A stretch of 64,000 bases of DNA from Selenomonadales bacterium (GTDB lineage: Bacteria > Bacillota > UBA994): NCBI GenBank assembly GCA_018335585.1, contig JAGXRZ010000020.1:124001-188000 (forward strand), given 5' to 3'. The notes beneath the pieces were generated by a model. That model did not search any database. It was not told the DNA's origin and was given only the letters and a program-made list of their open reading frames with translations. Shown here piece after piece: positions 16,012 through 24,717 of the stretch. How positions within the stretch are numbered: the first letter of the stretch is position 1; each line of letters starts with the position of its first letter. The translations under genes and the position numbers were made by a program.

Positions 16012-17346
16012 CTACCTGAGCAGTTGCAGTACTCCCTGCGGCAACTGGTTGGCCTGAGCGAGCATCGCTTGTGCAGCTTGGGATAGGATGTTGTTCTTGG
16101 TGAACTCCATCATTTCCTTCGCCATGTCTACGTCGCGAACGCGGGACTCGGCAGCCGTTAAGTTCTCGGCTGAGGTGCCTAGGTTGTTAATTGTATGCTC
16201 GAGTCGGTTCTGGAAGGCGCCCAGTCGCGAACGTTCAGCAGAAACCAGAGTCATAGCGTTGTCCATAACGGTAATTGCCGCAGTTGCCCTGCTAGCAGTG
16301 GAAACATCAAGAGCAAACTCATTGGGCACTCCGCTTCTGTCTGTAAGCACCGTTGTAGTAAAGAATGCTTCAGCCACAACTCCATGAGCACTGCCAGATC
16401 CCGTCCCGGAGATCCTCAAGTTCTGTAGGGCTCTCATGTCAGAAATCGCTACAGTAAACTGCTGGCCTTGATTAGCCCCAATCTGCAAGTGGGATTGACC
16501 GCCGATACCGTCGGCTCCGTTGGTATTCTGCACAAGGGCCTGAGCGACCAAACCCGAGAGCAGCCTGATGGATTCCGCACCTGCGGCACCAGCAAAAGAC
16601 CCGGTGCTCTTGGCCTCTATGCTAATATTAGTCGCGGTGCCTGTGATTGTGAAATCCCTGAGGGAATTGCTTGGCTCTAAGCCAAACAGCTGGTTTAGTG
16701 CACTTGCAACGTTTGTGCCAAGATCAGTAATCGTCGCGGTGCCGATGGTTACTGTATTGGTAGCCGTGTCGACAGTGTTTGTTCCTTGTGCAACTGCGTG
16801 AGCAAACGCAATATTATAGTTCTCTCCACCGATGGAAAGCACAACGTTCGGGTGCGGTGTCGCTAGCACAACTGAGGGGAAGGAAAGAGTTTGTCTCTCC
16901 ATGACTGCACCTGTGCCAGCGCCCGTCATATCGCCATTAATGACTTTCTTGGTGTTAAACTCAGTGTTGTTACCAATCCTAGTTATCTCCGAGGTCAGCT
17001 GATTTACCTCTTTTTGGATTTCAGCGCGGTCAGTAACGGTGTTTGTATCGTTGGAGGCCTGTACCGCTAACTCACGCATGCGCTGCAGAATTGAGTGGGT
17101 TTCATTTAGGGCGCCTTCGGCAGTTTGGATAAGCGATATGCCGTCTTGAGCGTTGCGGGAAGCCTGAGTGAGACCGCGAATCTGGCCACGCATTTTTTCC
17201 GAGATAGCCAAGCCCGCAGCGTCATCACCAGCACGATTAATGCGTAGCCCTGAAGACAGTCGTTCGAGCGACCTCGCCCCTGCAGCTTGATTGGCAGTTA
17301 ACTGCCGATACGTGTTGAGTGCCGACATGTTGGAGTTGATTCTCAT
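16012..17346 (-). CDS. hag: flagellin
   Basis: A 444-residue flagellin. N-terminal MRINSNMSALNTYRQL and LSSGLRINRAGDDAAGLAIS and C-terminal helix ending LPQGVLQLLR are the conserved D0/D1 parts; the Thr/Ala/Asn-rich middle (about 180-340) is the variable exposed domain. It forms the filament. Only one flagellin is in the window. The gene has its own terminator, a sigma-D-like promoter and a leader hairpin of CsrA-target type. Confidence 0.97.
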   Translation of the reverse strand: MRINSNMSALNTYRQLTANQAAGARSLERLSSGLRINRAGDDAAGLAISEKMRGQIRGLTQASRNAQDGISLIQTAEGALNETHSILQRMRELAVQASNDTNTVTDRAEIQKEVNQLTSEITRIGNNTEFNTKKVINGDMTGAGTGAVMERQTLSFPSVVLATPHPNVVLSIGGENYNIAFAHAVAQGTNTVDTATNTVTIGTATITDLGTNVASALNQLFGLEPSNSLRDFTITGTATNISIEAKSTGSFAGAAGAESIRLLSGLVAQALVQNTNGADGIGGQSHLQIGANQGQQFTVAISDMRALQNLRISGTGSGSAHGVVAEAFFTTTVLTDRSGVPNEFALDVSTASRATAAITVMDNAMTLVSAERSRLGAFQNRLEHTINNLGTSAENLTAAESRVRDVDMAKEMMEFTKNNILSQAAQAMLAQANQLPQGVLQLLR

Positions 17347-17353
17347 TCTATTT

Positions 17354-17387
17354 CCTCCTTGAAATTACTAACGGCGTCCTTGCCGTT
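17354..17387 (-). promoter_or_regulatory. CsrA-type hairpin and ribosome site in the hag leader
   Basis: Just upstream of the hag ATG a 6-base-pair stem (AACGGC with GCCGTT) presents AAGGAC in the loop, and nine bases further on is the ribosome site AAGGAGG. GGA in a hairpin loop plus a second GGA in the Shine-Dalgarno is the known arrangement of CsrA sites on Bacillus hag mRNA. csrA and fliW are the next genes upstream. Target role is inferred. Confidence 0.6.
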
Positions 17388-17425
17388 GAGTTTTGGCTCG
17401 TCGCGCGCCGAGCCCCTCACTAGAG

Positions 17426-17453
17426 TAGTCGACCGATGCCCGGGAGAACTTTA
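17426..17453 (-). promoter_or_regulatory. sigma-D-like promoter of hag
   Basis: TAAAGTT with, 16 bases after TAAA, GTCGACTA (5 of 8 to GCCGATAA). The spacer equals that of the fliD promoter candidate. About 80 bases upstream of the hag ATG. Confidence 0.5.
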
Positions 17454-17513
17454 GGGGGAAGGAGAAAAATGTTCGCAGAATTCGTTTTCCCCCGTGCCCC
17501 TAGACGAGGTCCT

Positions 17514-17541
17514 GATTCATGATTCACGATTCACGATTGCC
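17514..17541 (+). repeat. heptamer array, GATTCAC family, across the csrA stop
   Basis: Units GATTCAT, GATTCAC, GATTCAC and GATTGCC. The csrA stop codon (17524-17526 on the complementary strand) lies inside the second unit. Confidence 0.8.
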
Positions 17542-17817
17542 ATTCGCCTTCCCGCTCTCCCCCCTGCGGGCTGTGAGCTGAGCGCCGAGCGCAGCTAATT
17601 CCCCTGGCGCCTGGCGGCTGGCGGCCGGCGGCTGAACCCCCGCCGCCGCCCTATTCTCCTCCCGCACCGCATCAAGCAGCTCTTGCCGGTAGATCGGCAC
17701 GCCGCGCGGCGCGGTGATGCCGATGCGCACGGCTTCGCCGCGCACCTCGATTACGGTGAGCTCGATGTCGTCTCCTATACGCACTTTCTCCCCTACTTTG
17801 CGGGATAGAACGAGCAT
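17524..17817 (-). CDS. csrA: carbon storage regulator CsrA with repeat-derived C-terminal extension
   Basis: A 97-residue protein. Residues 1-55 are a normal CsrA: MLVLSRKVGEKVRIGDDIEL, VRIGITAPRGVPIYRQELLD. Bacterial CsrA is usually 60-75 residues; here some 35 extra Ala/Arg/Gly-rich residues are encoded by DNA made of heptamer repeats, and the stop codon lies in an array. CsrA is an RNA-binding translational repressor, in Bacillus of hag, and is titrated by FliW. The ATG overlaps the fliW stop (ATGA). Confidence 0.93.
   Translation of the reverse strand: MLVLSRKVGEKVRIGDDIELTVIEVRGEAVRIGITAPRGVPIYRQELLDAVREENRAAAGVQPPAASRQAPGELAALGAQLTARRGESGKANGNRES
17570..17597 (+). repeat. heptamer array, GCTGTGA family, inside csrA
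   Basis: Units GCTGTGA, GCTGAGC, GCCGAGC and GCAGCTA, imperfect but in seven-base register, inside the extra C-terminal part of csrA. Confidence 0.6.
17604..17638 (+). repeat. heptamer array, CTGGCGG family, inside csrA
   Basis: Units CTGGCGC, CTGGCGG, CTGGCGG, CCGGCGG and CTGAACC. The period is not a multiple of three, so the encoded residues change with every unit (Ala, Ser, Arg, Gln, Pro-rich tail). Confidence 0.75.
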
Positions 17818-18257
17818 CAGTCATCACTCCTAAACAAGGAATGGCGCAATGGGTACGCAGTATCATGCAGGATTACCTGCTTGCCGACGGGAGAGCCGGC
17901 AGGGTTTCGTTCGATGACTACCGGGGCAAGTAGATTCGTGGTGGCGCGCGAAAAGTCGCCGTTAGGCACAGAAACAATCGTAAACACATGCGAAGTCTCT
18001 TTAAGCTCGGCCACTTGCCTAGCCAGTGCGACATCATAGTCTGGGGCAAACTGGGCGATATCGAGCAGTAAGAAGGCGGCATCGGCGTCGTGGGTAAACT
18101 GTAGCCACTGAAGGAGCGGCACCTCGGGCGAGAACGGCGCCAATACGGCGCTCTGCCACTCGGGTAAGCCAATAAATCCGGCGGGAAAAGAAATGAGGTC
18201 ATCGGGCCTTACCGTAACCTCACCAAGCCTGGAGCTATGTACAATCACACTACTCAC
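17817..18257 (-). CDS. fliW: flagellar assembly factor FliW
   Basis: A 146-residue protein with the FliW motifs DLISFPAGFIGLPEW, PLLQWLQFTHDADAAFLLLD and NLLAPVVIERN. FliW binds both CsrA and flagellin; free flagellin releases FliW to antagonise CsrA and so allow more flagellin synthesis. It is directly followed by csrA, and hag is the next gene, so the entire control loop is contiguous. Confidence 0.96.
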   Translation of the reverse strand: MSSVIVHSSRLGEVTVRPDDLISFPAGFIGLPEWQSAVLAPFSPEVPLLQWLQFTHDADAAFLLLDIAQFAPDYDVALARQVAELKETSHVFTIVSVPNGDFSRATTNLLAPVVIERNPAGSPVGKQVILHDTAYPLRHSLFRSDD

Positions 18258-18259
18258 CT

Positions 18260-19165
18260 CTACCTGAGATAATCTAAGAGCGTGGGCTGCATTACGCGCG
18301 CGCCTGCAGCAAGAGCCGCCTGGTACACGTGCTCACGCGTGTTAAAGTTCATAATCGCCTCAGCCATATCGATGTCCTCTATCTGCGACTTAAGCTCGGT
18401 AAGAGTTACGTGCTGCGCTTCATAGCGCTGCTCGGTCATCTGTAGCCTGTTATGGCGAGCTCCGACAACGGCGCGCTCGTCAAGCAGAGTGTTAAAGGCC
18501 GCATCTAGGTTAGCAAGTGCAGTCTGCAGGTCGCCCGTGCCGAGCAACCCGTCCCGCACTGCTAGGAGCGAGTCAAAAAGCCCGCCGTCAAAAAACAGGT
18601 CGTACCCTTCGGTGTTTACTTGCATGTCAATGCCGCGGATTATCTCATAGTTTACGACTCCCTGCCCCGCATCCGAACTGGCCGGGTTAATCGTGTCCAC
18701 CAAGCCGTCCGGTCGCACGGATACGACAAAGGGCACCCCACCGTGATGCGCGCCGCCGAATATAGAGCGGGTGCCGTCGAGCGACGTGTTAGCGAGCGCG
18801 ACGACGTGACGCAGTAACTGGTCCACCTCAGTGGCATTGTAGGCCCTTGCTTCCTGCGGCATAGTGCCATTAGCTCCCGCTAACGCCAGCTCACGGGCGC
18901 GATGGAAGGCCTCGCCGACTGTGTCAAGTGTCGTGTCGGTTAGGTTAAGCCACGCTAAGCCGTCGCGCACGTTAATCTGTAGTTGCGAGCTCTCCGCTAG
19001 AACAGAGTTTACGCCAAGTAGTTTAGCTATGCCCACAGGGCTATCTGAAGGCTGGCTGATTGCCTTGCCTGACGCCATTTGGCGCTGCGTACGCTCTAGT
19101 TCGCGCAAGCTTAGCTGGAGATTGCGCATCACGTTATTGCGTAGCGTGGCGTTAGATATGCGCAT
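18260..19165 (-). CDS. flgL: hook-filament junction protein FlgL
   Basis: A 301-residue flagellin-like protein with RISNATLRNNVMRNLQLSLR at the N-terminus and IEDIDMAEAIMNFNTREHVYQ at the C-terminus. It joins the hook to the filament with FlgK. The ATG at 19165 is chosen because GGAGG is eight bases upstream; a GTG at 19171 would sit two bases from it. It follows flgK by five bases. Confidence 0.95.
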   Translation of the reverse strand: MRISNATLRNNVMRNLQLSLRELERTQRQMASGKAISQPSDSPVGIAKLLGVNSVLAESSQLQINVRDGLAWLNLTDTTLDTVGEAFHRARELALAGANGTMPQEARAYNATEVDQLLRHVVALANTSLDGTRSIFGGAHHGGVPFVVSVRPDGLVDTINPASSDAGQGVVNYEIIRGIDMQVNTEGYDLFFDGGLFDSLLAVRDGLLGTGDLQTALANLDAAFNTLLDERAVVGARHNRLQMTEQRYEAQHVTLTELKSQIEDIDMAEAIMNFNTREHVYQAALAAGARVMQPTLLDYLR

Positions 19166-19170
19166 GCACA

Positions 19171-20571
19171 CTACCTCCCAAGGTTAATTAAGACTTCGAG
19201 CGTCTCATCTAAGGTGTCTAACAGCCTCGCCGCGGCGGCATAGCCGTGTTGAAACTGAATCATGGAGGCCATCTCCTCATCTATAGAGACACCTGCTGAT
19301 TCCTGGCGCCGATTGTCGAGCTGGTTGACGAGTGCATCCTGATTAACGAACATGCGCGAAGACTGCTGCGCCTCTACGCCGAGAGCAATAACCAGCGCAT
19401 TATAATACCCTTCCAGATTGGTGCCGCCGGGGAGCGAATTAGCGTGGCGCTGACGCACTACCAAAAGCGCATTGCTGCCGTCGGCACTCCCGGCGCCGCT
19501 AGCCCCTGCGCGGACGAGCGCGTGGTCAGCCACGATGTCGGGGTTGACGGTGATGAACCTAGCCTCGCGCCCTGCCGTCCCCGCGGGAATGACAAAGAAG
19601 TCGGCTCCGAGCGGTGACGGCGGCGTAGTTAAGGACTGCCCTGAAGCGTGCGCCGTGTTTACCAAATCGCTTAGGTGCACGGTGAGCGTGTTGATATTGG
19701 CATAGAATACGTCGCGGAGCCAGCCTGCCGCGGCAGACAACCCGGCTAGTCGCCCTTCGACAACCGTGGCACCGGTTCCATCCGGCCATGTGATTTTGCC
19801 GCCTGAATCGACAGTGAGCTCACTATACAGGGTGCCCTGCACCAAGTGACGGCCGCCTAAGACTACGTCGATAGCGCCGTTAGCTTGCGTGAGCTGAGTA
19901 AAGCCAAGTGTGCGCGAGAGGTCATCAAGCAGCACATCACGCCTATCGGCTAAGTCGTTGGGGTTAAGCCCCGCAGCGACATTGGTTATAATCTGGCGGT
20001 TAAGCGCGGCCAGCTGTTCGGCGATAGCGTTTACATCATTTACGGACATCCGCACCTTGGTCGTTAAGTCGCTAAGTGTAACCTCTGTCTGCTCGGCGAC
20101 GGCATGCAGCGAGTTGGCGAGTGTCACACCTTTTTCCACAACCCCGGCTCGCGTCGCGCCGCTCGTTGGGTTTTTGCTTAGCTCTTGCCAAGCGTCCCAA
20201 AAGCGAGAGAACACGTTACTTAGGCCGGACTCGGTCGGCTCCATAAGAATCTTCTCGACGTGGTTTAAGGCCGCATAGCGCTCTTCCCACTCGCCGAGCT
20301 TACTAAGTTGCGGGCGAATCTGGTAATCCAAAAAGCTGTCGCGCATGCGGCGAATCTCGCTTACGGCCACGCCCGTACCGATTTGGCCCGCTTGCTGGGG
20401 TCTGTTCATGGAGGCAGTGGAGAAAGGGCTTGTTGTACTGAAAACGGCTTGCTGCCGCGAAAACCCCGGTGTTGACGCGTTAGCAACATTGTGCGCTGTG
20501 ACATCTAGCGCTATCTTGTGCGCACTAATGCCTCGCCGCGCTATGTTAAAAGCAAAAAAGGTTGACGGCAT
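19171..20571 (-). CDS. flgK: hook-filament junction protein FlgK
   Basis: A 466-residue protein. N-terminal NIARRGISAHKIALDVTAHN and VANASTPGFSRQQ are the rod/hook signature; the C-terminus has SIDEEMASMIQFQHGYAAAA. It is the first junction protein. ATG with AAGGAGGTAG upstream. Its chaperone gene flgN precedes it and flgL follows, the standard order. Confidence 0.96.
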   Translation of the reverse strand: MPSTFFAFNIARRGISAHKIALDVTAHNVANASTPGFSRQQAVFSTTSPFSTASMNRPQQAGQIGTGVAVSEIRRMRDSFLDYQIRPQLSKLGEWEERYAALNHVEKILMEPTESGLSNVFSRFWDAWQELSKNPTSGATRAGVVEKGVTLANSLHAVAEQTEVTLSDLTTKVRMSVNDVNAIAEQLAALNRQIITNVAAGLNPNDLADRRDVLLDDLSRTLGFTQLTQANGAIDVVLGGRHLVQGTLYSELTVDSGGKITWPDGTGATVVEGRLAGLSAAAGWLRDVFYANINTLTVHLSDLVNTAHASGQSLTTPPSPLGADFFVIPAGTAGREARFITVNPDIVADHALVRAGASGAGSADGSNALLVVRQRHANSLPGGTNLEGYYNALVIALGVEAQQSSRMFVNQDALVNQLDNRRQESAGVSIDEEMASMIQFQHGYAAAARLLDTLDETLEVLINLGR

Positions 20572-20601
20572 ACGACTACCTCCTTGACATCTCCACTGCT
20601 C

Positions 20602-20958
20602 TTATGCGCGAAGGTCGAGACTCTTCCCGGGGCGCACCTGTTTCTTGCCCCTATCTGAGTACCCGTCGTCCTCCACCAATAGGTTTAACACCTTGCGGGC
20701 AAAGACTAGGCTCTGCTGGGCCAGAAGCTGATTCGTCTCGACCAAGTCCTTTAGCTGTGACAGCTGCAAAGCGGTATCTGCGTCACGCACACCACTAGCG
20801 AGATAGGCTTCACACTGTTTCCAGAGGGCCTCCTGCTCTCGCACAAGCTCGGACAATCCGGCTAAGTCGTCGACTAGCATGCACTGCTGTTGCTCCAGTA
20901 GGTTCTTGTGGAGCGCGGTCAGCGAATCGCGTGAATTGGCGAGGTTTGGCGAGTTCAT
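20602..20958 (-). CDS. flgN: FlgN family flagellar chaperone
   Basis: A 118-residue helical protein with HKNLLEQQQCMLVDDLAGLS and LVREQEALWKQCEAYL, and a polar, basic C-terminal tail, as in FlgN. FlgN keeps FlgK and FlgL export-competent. Identity is supported by position between flgM and flgK; sequence conservation in the family is low. ATG overlaps the flgM stop. Confidence 0.8.
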   Translation of the reverse strand: MNSPNLANSRDSLTALHKNLLEQQQCMLVDDLAGLSELVREQEALWKQCEAYLASGVRDADTALQLSQLKDLVETNQLLAQQSLVFARKVLNLLVEDDGYSDRGKKQVRPGKSLDLRA

Positions 20959-21239
20959 TTGCTTTCTCGCGCGAGGACCGTAAGCTCAGCGGCAAGCTTC
21001 GCCGCGAGCTGCCCATTATCCACCGCATAGCGTCCCTCGGACAGCTTCGCCCTTAACTCGGCGACTTTCGCTGCATCAAAAGGCTCTTCAATAGTCAAGG
21101 CCTCACGCAGCATTTTTGCGGCCGCAGAGATGACGATGGCGTCGTTTCCCACCGAATTTTGGGGCGCTGCCGCTCGCTTGGGCTCCTTAGGCGCCTCAAT
21201 CGGTCGGTTAGGCAAAGTGCGGGTCACATCAATCTTCAT
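20955..21239 (-). CDS. flgM: anti-sigma-D factor FlgM
   Basis: A 94-residue protein with a disordered N-terminus and the C-terminal sigma-binding helices (DAIVISAAAKMLREAL, FDAAKVAELRAKLSEGRYAVDN) found in FlgM. It holds the flagellar sigma factor inactive until the hook is finished and FlgM is exported. Good agreement with the sigma-D-like promoters proposed for cheW, hag and fliD. Confidence 0.93.
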   Translation of the reverse strand: MKIDVTRTLPNRPIEAPKEPKRAAAPQNSVGNDAIVISAAAKMLREALTIEEPFDAAKVAELRAKLSEGRYAVDNGQLAAKLAAELTVLARESK

Positions 21240-21259
21240 AGTCTGCAGCTCCTATCTGC

Positions 21260-22282
21260 TTAATGGTGTGCGAGAAAGGCGACAATCTCACCTAGGCTCA
21301 AAACACGTTCGGCTAAACCCGCTTCAACCACGACGCGCGGCATGCCGTATACGACACAAGTTTCCTCGGATTCCGCCACAATTTCCGCACCGGCCCGATG
21401 CAATTCTCTGGCGCCCTCGAGGCCGTCTTGCCCCATCCCCGTTAGAACCACCGCCAAAACGCGGGGCGCAAACGGCAAAGCACTGGAAAACAGGACGTTG
21501 ACGCTAGGGCGAAAAGGTGAAGAACTAGATTGGGGGGGCAGAATCGCAATTTCGGCGCGGTCCCTGTCACGCTTTACGGTGGTGTGGCTTCCCGCAGGTG
21601 CGATGTATACACACCCTGCGCGGAGCGACTGCTGGTGCGTAGCCTCCACTACCTGCACCTGGCTCTGCTGCGCCAGCCTTTGCGCCATGGGACCGGTGAA
21701 GCCCGGCGGTATGTGCTGGGCTACGACCACGGGTGCCGGAAAGTCCGCAGGCAAAGCGGGTATTATCTTTTGCAGCGCCGCGGGGCCGCCGGTCGAGCAC
21801 CCTACCACTACCAGCTCGTAGTCTCGCGCACGAGTCGGCTGCACGCGTGCCGCGCTCGAGGGGCGATGCCTCTGCAAGCGGGCACCGGCTGCGACGCGAA
21901 GCTTTTGCGGCAAGACATCCGCTAACTCCCGCATAGCAAGCGCGCCCTTCGGTTTGGCCACAACGTCGACTGCTCCGCCCTCAAGCGCCTGCAGTGTCTC
22001 ATTCGCGCCTGCAACCGTGAGGCTGCTTACCATAATCACCGGCGTGGGCTTTTCGGCCATAATGGCCTTGAGCGCAGTTAGGCCGTTCATACGCGGCATC
22101 TCAACGTCCATGGTGATTACGTCAGGCTTAAGCTCGCGCGCCTTAGCCACAGCTTCAACACCGTCTGCCGCTGTAGCGACAACTTCCATGTCGCTACAGG
22201 CATTGATGACGTTAACTAAAAGTTGCCGGATAAACGCTGAGTCGTCAACCACCAGTACACGTCGTTTGGGATGAACAATCAT
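21260..22282 (-). CDS. cheB: chemotaxis protein-glutamate methylesterase/deamidase CheB
   Basis: A 340-residue response regulator-enzyme. Receiver domain with acidic DD at 13-14 and phosphoacceptor Asp59 (DVITMDVEMPRMNG); catalytic triad Ser163 (GCSTGG), His190 (VAQHIPPGF) and Asp286 (TGMGQDG). It removes methyl groups from chemoreceptors. The ATG overlaps the cheA stop. The methyltransferase gene cheR is not in the window. Confidence 0.97.
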   Translation of the reverse strand: MIVHPKRRVLVVDDSAFIRQLLVNVINACSDMEVVATAADGVEAVAKARELKPDVITMDVEMPRMNGLTALKAIMAEKPTPVIMVSSLTVAGANETLQALEGGAVDVVAKPKGALAMRELADVLPQKLRVAAGARLQRHRPSSAARVQPTRARDYELVVVGCSTGGPAALQKIIPALPADFPAPVVVAQHIPPGFTGPMAQRLAQQSQVQVVEATHQQSLRAGCVYIAPAGSHTTVKRDRDRAEIAILPPQSSSSPFRPSVNVLFSSALPFAPRVLAVVLTGMGQDGLEGARELHRAGAEIVAESEETCVVYGMPRVVVEAGLAERVLSLGEIVAFLAHH

Positions 22283-24201
22283 CGTTGCCGCAATAAGCCG
22301 AGGAGACCTTTAACGTCTAGAATCGGAACAACGCTGCCGTCACCGAGCACTGTCGCTCCGGCAAGTTCGCGATTGGCGGTGAAAAACGGCCCTAAAGGCT
22401 TAATGACTACCTCTTGCTCACCTAATAATCGGTCAACCATCAGCGCTACTTTAGACGTCGCCGAAAAAACAATCACCAAATGGTCTGGACTAGTGCCGAC
22501 ATCTGGCAGTTCTAGGGTAGACGCTAACGATACGAGGGGGACAATTTGCTCGCGAATGACGAGGCAGTCGCGCCCCTGCACCGCACGGACCTCCTGGCGA
22601 TTGAGCTTGCGCGTCTCGCTGACAGAGGCAATCGGCAGCGCGAACGAGCGCCCCTGTACGCTAACGAGCAGCGCGCGTATGATGGCGAGCGTTAGTGGCA
22701 AGCGAATCACGAATTCGGTGCCGACATTAATTTCGCTCGTGATTTCGATGCTGCCGCCAATTTTTTCAAGCTGCGTACGCACTATGTCCATACCTACGCC
22801 GCGACCGGAGACATCACTTACCTCACGCGCCGTGCTTAGCCCCGGCGCAAAGATAAGCTGAAAAACCTGTTGGTCGCTATACTCACGCAGCTCTTCTTCC
22901 GTAACGAGGCCGAGACTGCGGGCCTTTCGCCCTACGGCTTCTCTATCGATGCCGCGACCGTCGTCCTTTACCGAAATGACGACGTTTGTTTCTTCATGCG
23001 AAGCAGCAAGCACTACGCGCCCAAGCGCCGGCTTGCCCAGCTTTACCCGCTCTTCTTTGGATTCAAGACCGTGGTCGATGGCGTTACGCACAAGGTGAAT
23101 TAGCGGGTCGCGAACTTCCTCAACGATAGTGCGGTCAAGCTCTGTTTCGGTGCCGAGTAGTTCAAGTTCAACTTGCTTGCCGCGGTTTTGTGCTAGGTCA
23201 CGCACCAGCCGCGGAAAGGTGTTAAATAGCTGCGCGATGGGGATCATGCGCGCTTTCATAATCTCTTGCTGCAGTTCGTTTGTGATCCGCCCAAGTTGCC
23301 CGGATACGCCAAGCAACGTCTGCACCTGCAGGTTGTCTCGGCTTGCCCGCTCGAGGTTGCCCACCACGTTCGCGAGGCGATTGCGCTCTATGACGAGTTC
23401 ACCTACTAAGTTCATTAGCTTTTCTAGCTTGTTGACGTCAACTCGTACCGAGTGTTGCTTAGTGTCAGCGCGGTCCTGGGTCTGTTTTTCCGTACTAGAC
23501 TTTAGTTTACCGGCGGGAGCAGCGAAATGAGTCACCCGCACGTCTTCGACATCGCCGTCCTGGCCGACGGCTTCACTCAATGTCGCGGAGCTTTGCTCGG
23601 TGTTAATCTCTACGGCAAAGCTCTGCTCAAAGCGCTCTTCCGTAAGGTCGCTCTCGCTTGGTTCGCAACGCACAACTTCGCCTAACTCGCGCAACCGCTT
23701 TAGCAGGATAAACGCGCGCACGCCCTTCATCACTGTTTGGGTGCGCAGAGTAATCTCCACGCGATGCGTAGCTACCGCCGCCGCAGGTGCCGTGTCGCGC
23801 GCTGCGGCTACCTCCGTTGTACCGGGTGAAAACTTGGTCAAGTCGGCAAGCACTGCGGCAAGGTCGTATGTACTTTCTGTGCCTGTGTTATACACATCGT
23901 GTTTAATCTGGCGCAAAGCATCAAGCCCCGCAAGTAAAGCTGAAAACAGCGCGGGCTCGGATGAAACTTGGCCTTGGCGCAGCAGGCTTAAGACGTTTTC
24001 CATCTGATGCGCAACACTTGCCATTTGGGTAAAGCCCATCGCCGCCGAGGAGCCTTTGATTGTATGCGCGTCGCGAAACACCTCGTTAATGATACCTGCG
24101 TCGGCAGGGTGCTTTTCTAGCGCGACAAGGTTTAGCGCTAAGCGGTCTACAAACTCCTCGGCTTCATCGAGAAACAGGCGCAGGTAATCGTTATTGACCA
24201 A
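22279..24201 (-). CDS. cheA: chemotaxis histidine kinase CheA
   Basis: A 640-residue kinase with all five domains: Hpt with phosphorylated His46 (RDAHTIKGSS), a P2 domain near 155-235, dimerisation helices (KLEKLMNLVGELVIERNRL), the HATPase domain (LVRNAIDHGLES, DDGRGID, GRGVGMDIV) and a C-terminal CheW-like domain. It phosphorylates CheB and the absent CheY. It overlaps cheW by 11 bases and cheB by four. Confidence 0.97.
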   Translation of the reverse strand: MVNNDYLRLFLDEAEEFVDRLALNLVALEKHPADAGIINEVFRDAHTIKGSSAAMGFTQMASVAHQMENVLSLLRQGQVSSEPALFSALLAGLDALRQIKHDVYNTGTESTYDLAAVLADLTKFSPGTTEVAAARDTAPAAAVATHRVEITLRTQTVMKGVRAFILLKRLRELGEVVRCEPSESDLTEERFEQSFAVEINTEQSSATLSEAVGQDGDVEDVRVTHFAAPAGKLKSSTEKQTQDRADTKQHSVRVDVNKLEKLMNLVGELVIERNRLANVVGNLERASRDNLQVQTLLGVSGQLGRITNELQQEIMKARMIPIAQLFNTFPRLVRDLAQNRGKQVELELLGTETELDRTIVEEVRDPLIHLVRNAIDHGLESKEERVKLGKPALGRVVLAASHEETNVVISVKDDGRGIDREAVGRKARSLGLVTEEELREYSDQQVFQLIFAPGLSTAREVSDVSGRGVGMDIVRTQLEKIGGSIEITSEINVGTEFVIRLPLTLAIIRALLVSVQGRSFALPIASVSETRKLNRQEVRAVQGRDCLVIREQIVPLVSLASTLELPDVGTSPDHLVIVFSATSKVALMVDRLLGEQEVVIKPLGPFFTANRELAGATVLGDGSVVPILDVKGLLGLLRQR

Positions 24202-24640
24202 GCAAGTTCACCCCCAGTTGCGGCTCGTCGGAAAAGAGTTTTACAGGGTCAAGCAGCGAAATTAAGGCTTCCCCATGGTGACATACGCCGCGTACAAAGG
24301 AGGCCGCAGCTATATCCGGGGCGGGTGTGACCAAAGGCTCTGCAATGTCGCTCACTTCGGTAACACCGTCGACGATTAATCCTACTTTTAGTCCCTCTGT
24401 GTCCACAATCACGATGCGCGTCGCGGACGTGTCGGTGCGAGCTGTAAGCGCAAAACGCTTGCGCAAACATACTACGGGCAGAATCTGTCCGCGCAAGTTT
24501 AGTACGCCTTCAATAAACTGAGGGCAGCGCGGAATGGGAGTAATCTCCTCCATGCGCGCAATCTCCTTAACCTGAGCTGTGTCAATGCCGTACTGCTCGC
24601 CCTCGAGCGAAAAAATAACAAGCTGCAGCCTGCTGACCAT
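24191..24640 (-). CDS. cheW: chemotaxis coupling protein CheW
   Basis: A 149-residue CheW with LVIFSLEGEQYGIDTAQVKE, FIEGVLNLRGQILPVVCL and GLIVDGVTEV. It links CheA to chemoreceptors. The ATG at 24640 has GGAGG just upstream; the frame stays open further upstream but that part crosses the promoter region and is not coding. First gene of the cheW-cheA-cheB-flgM run. Confidence 0.95.
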   Translation of the reverse strand: MVSRLQLVIFSLEGEQYGIDTAQVKEIARMEEITPIPRCPQFIEGVLNLRGQILPVVCLRKRFALTARTDTSATRIVIVDTEGLKVGLIVDGVTEVSDIAEPLVTPAPDIAAASFVRGVCHHGEALISLLDPVKLFSDEPQLGVNLLGQ

Positions 24641-24690
24641 AGTGCTCCTCCCTCTTACTGCGTCATGCATACATCCTAGTACATCTTTTA

Positions 24691-24717
24691 TTCTCGGTAA
24701 GGCGCAAAACACCTTTA
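24691..24717 (-). promoter_or_regulatory. sigma-D-like promoter of cheW operon
   Basis: TAAA-N15-ACCGAGAA on the minus strand: correct spacer and six of eight -10 bases to GCCGATAA. About 50 bases upstream of the cheW ATG, in the divergent cheW/mcp intergenic region. Confidence 0.5.

Noticed and set aside
17604-17817. CsrA tail as a fused functional domain
   Set aside because: The tail is encoded by heptamer repeats and is compositionally biased; no domain can be recognised.
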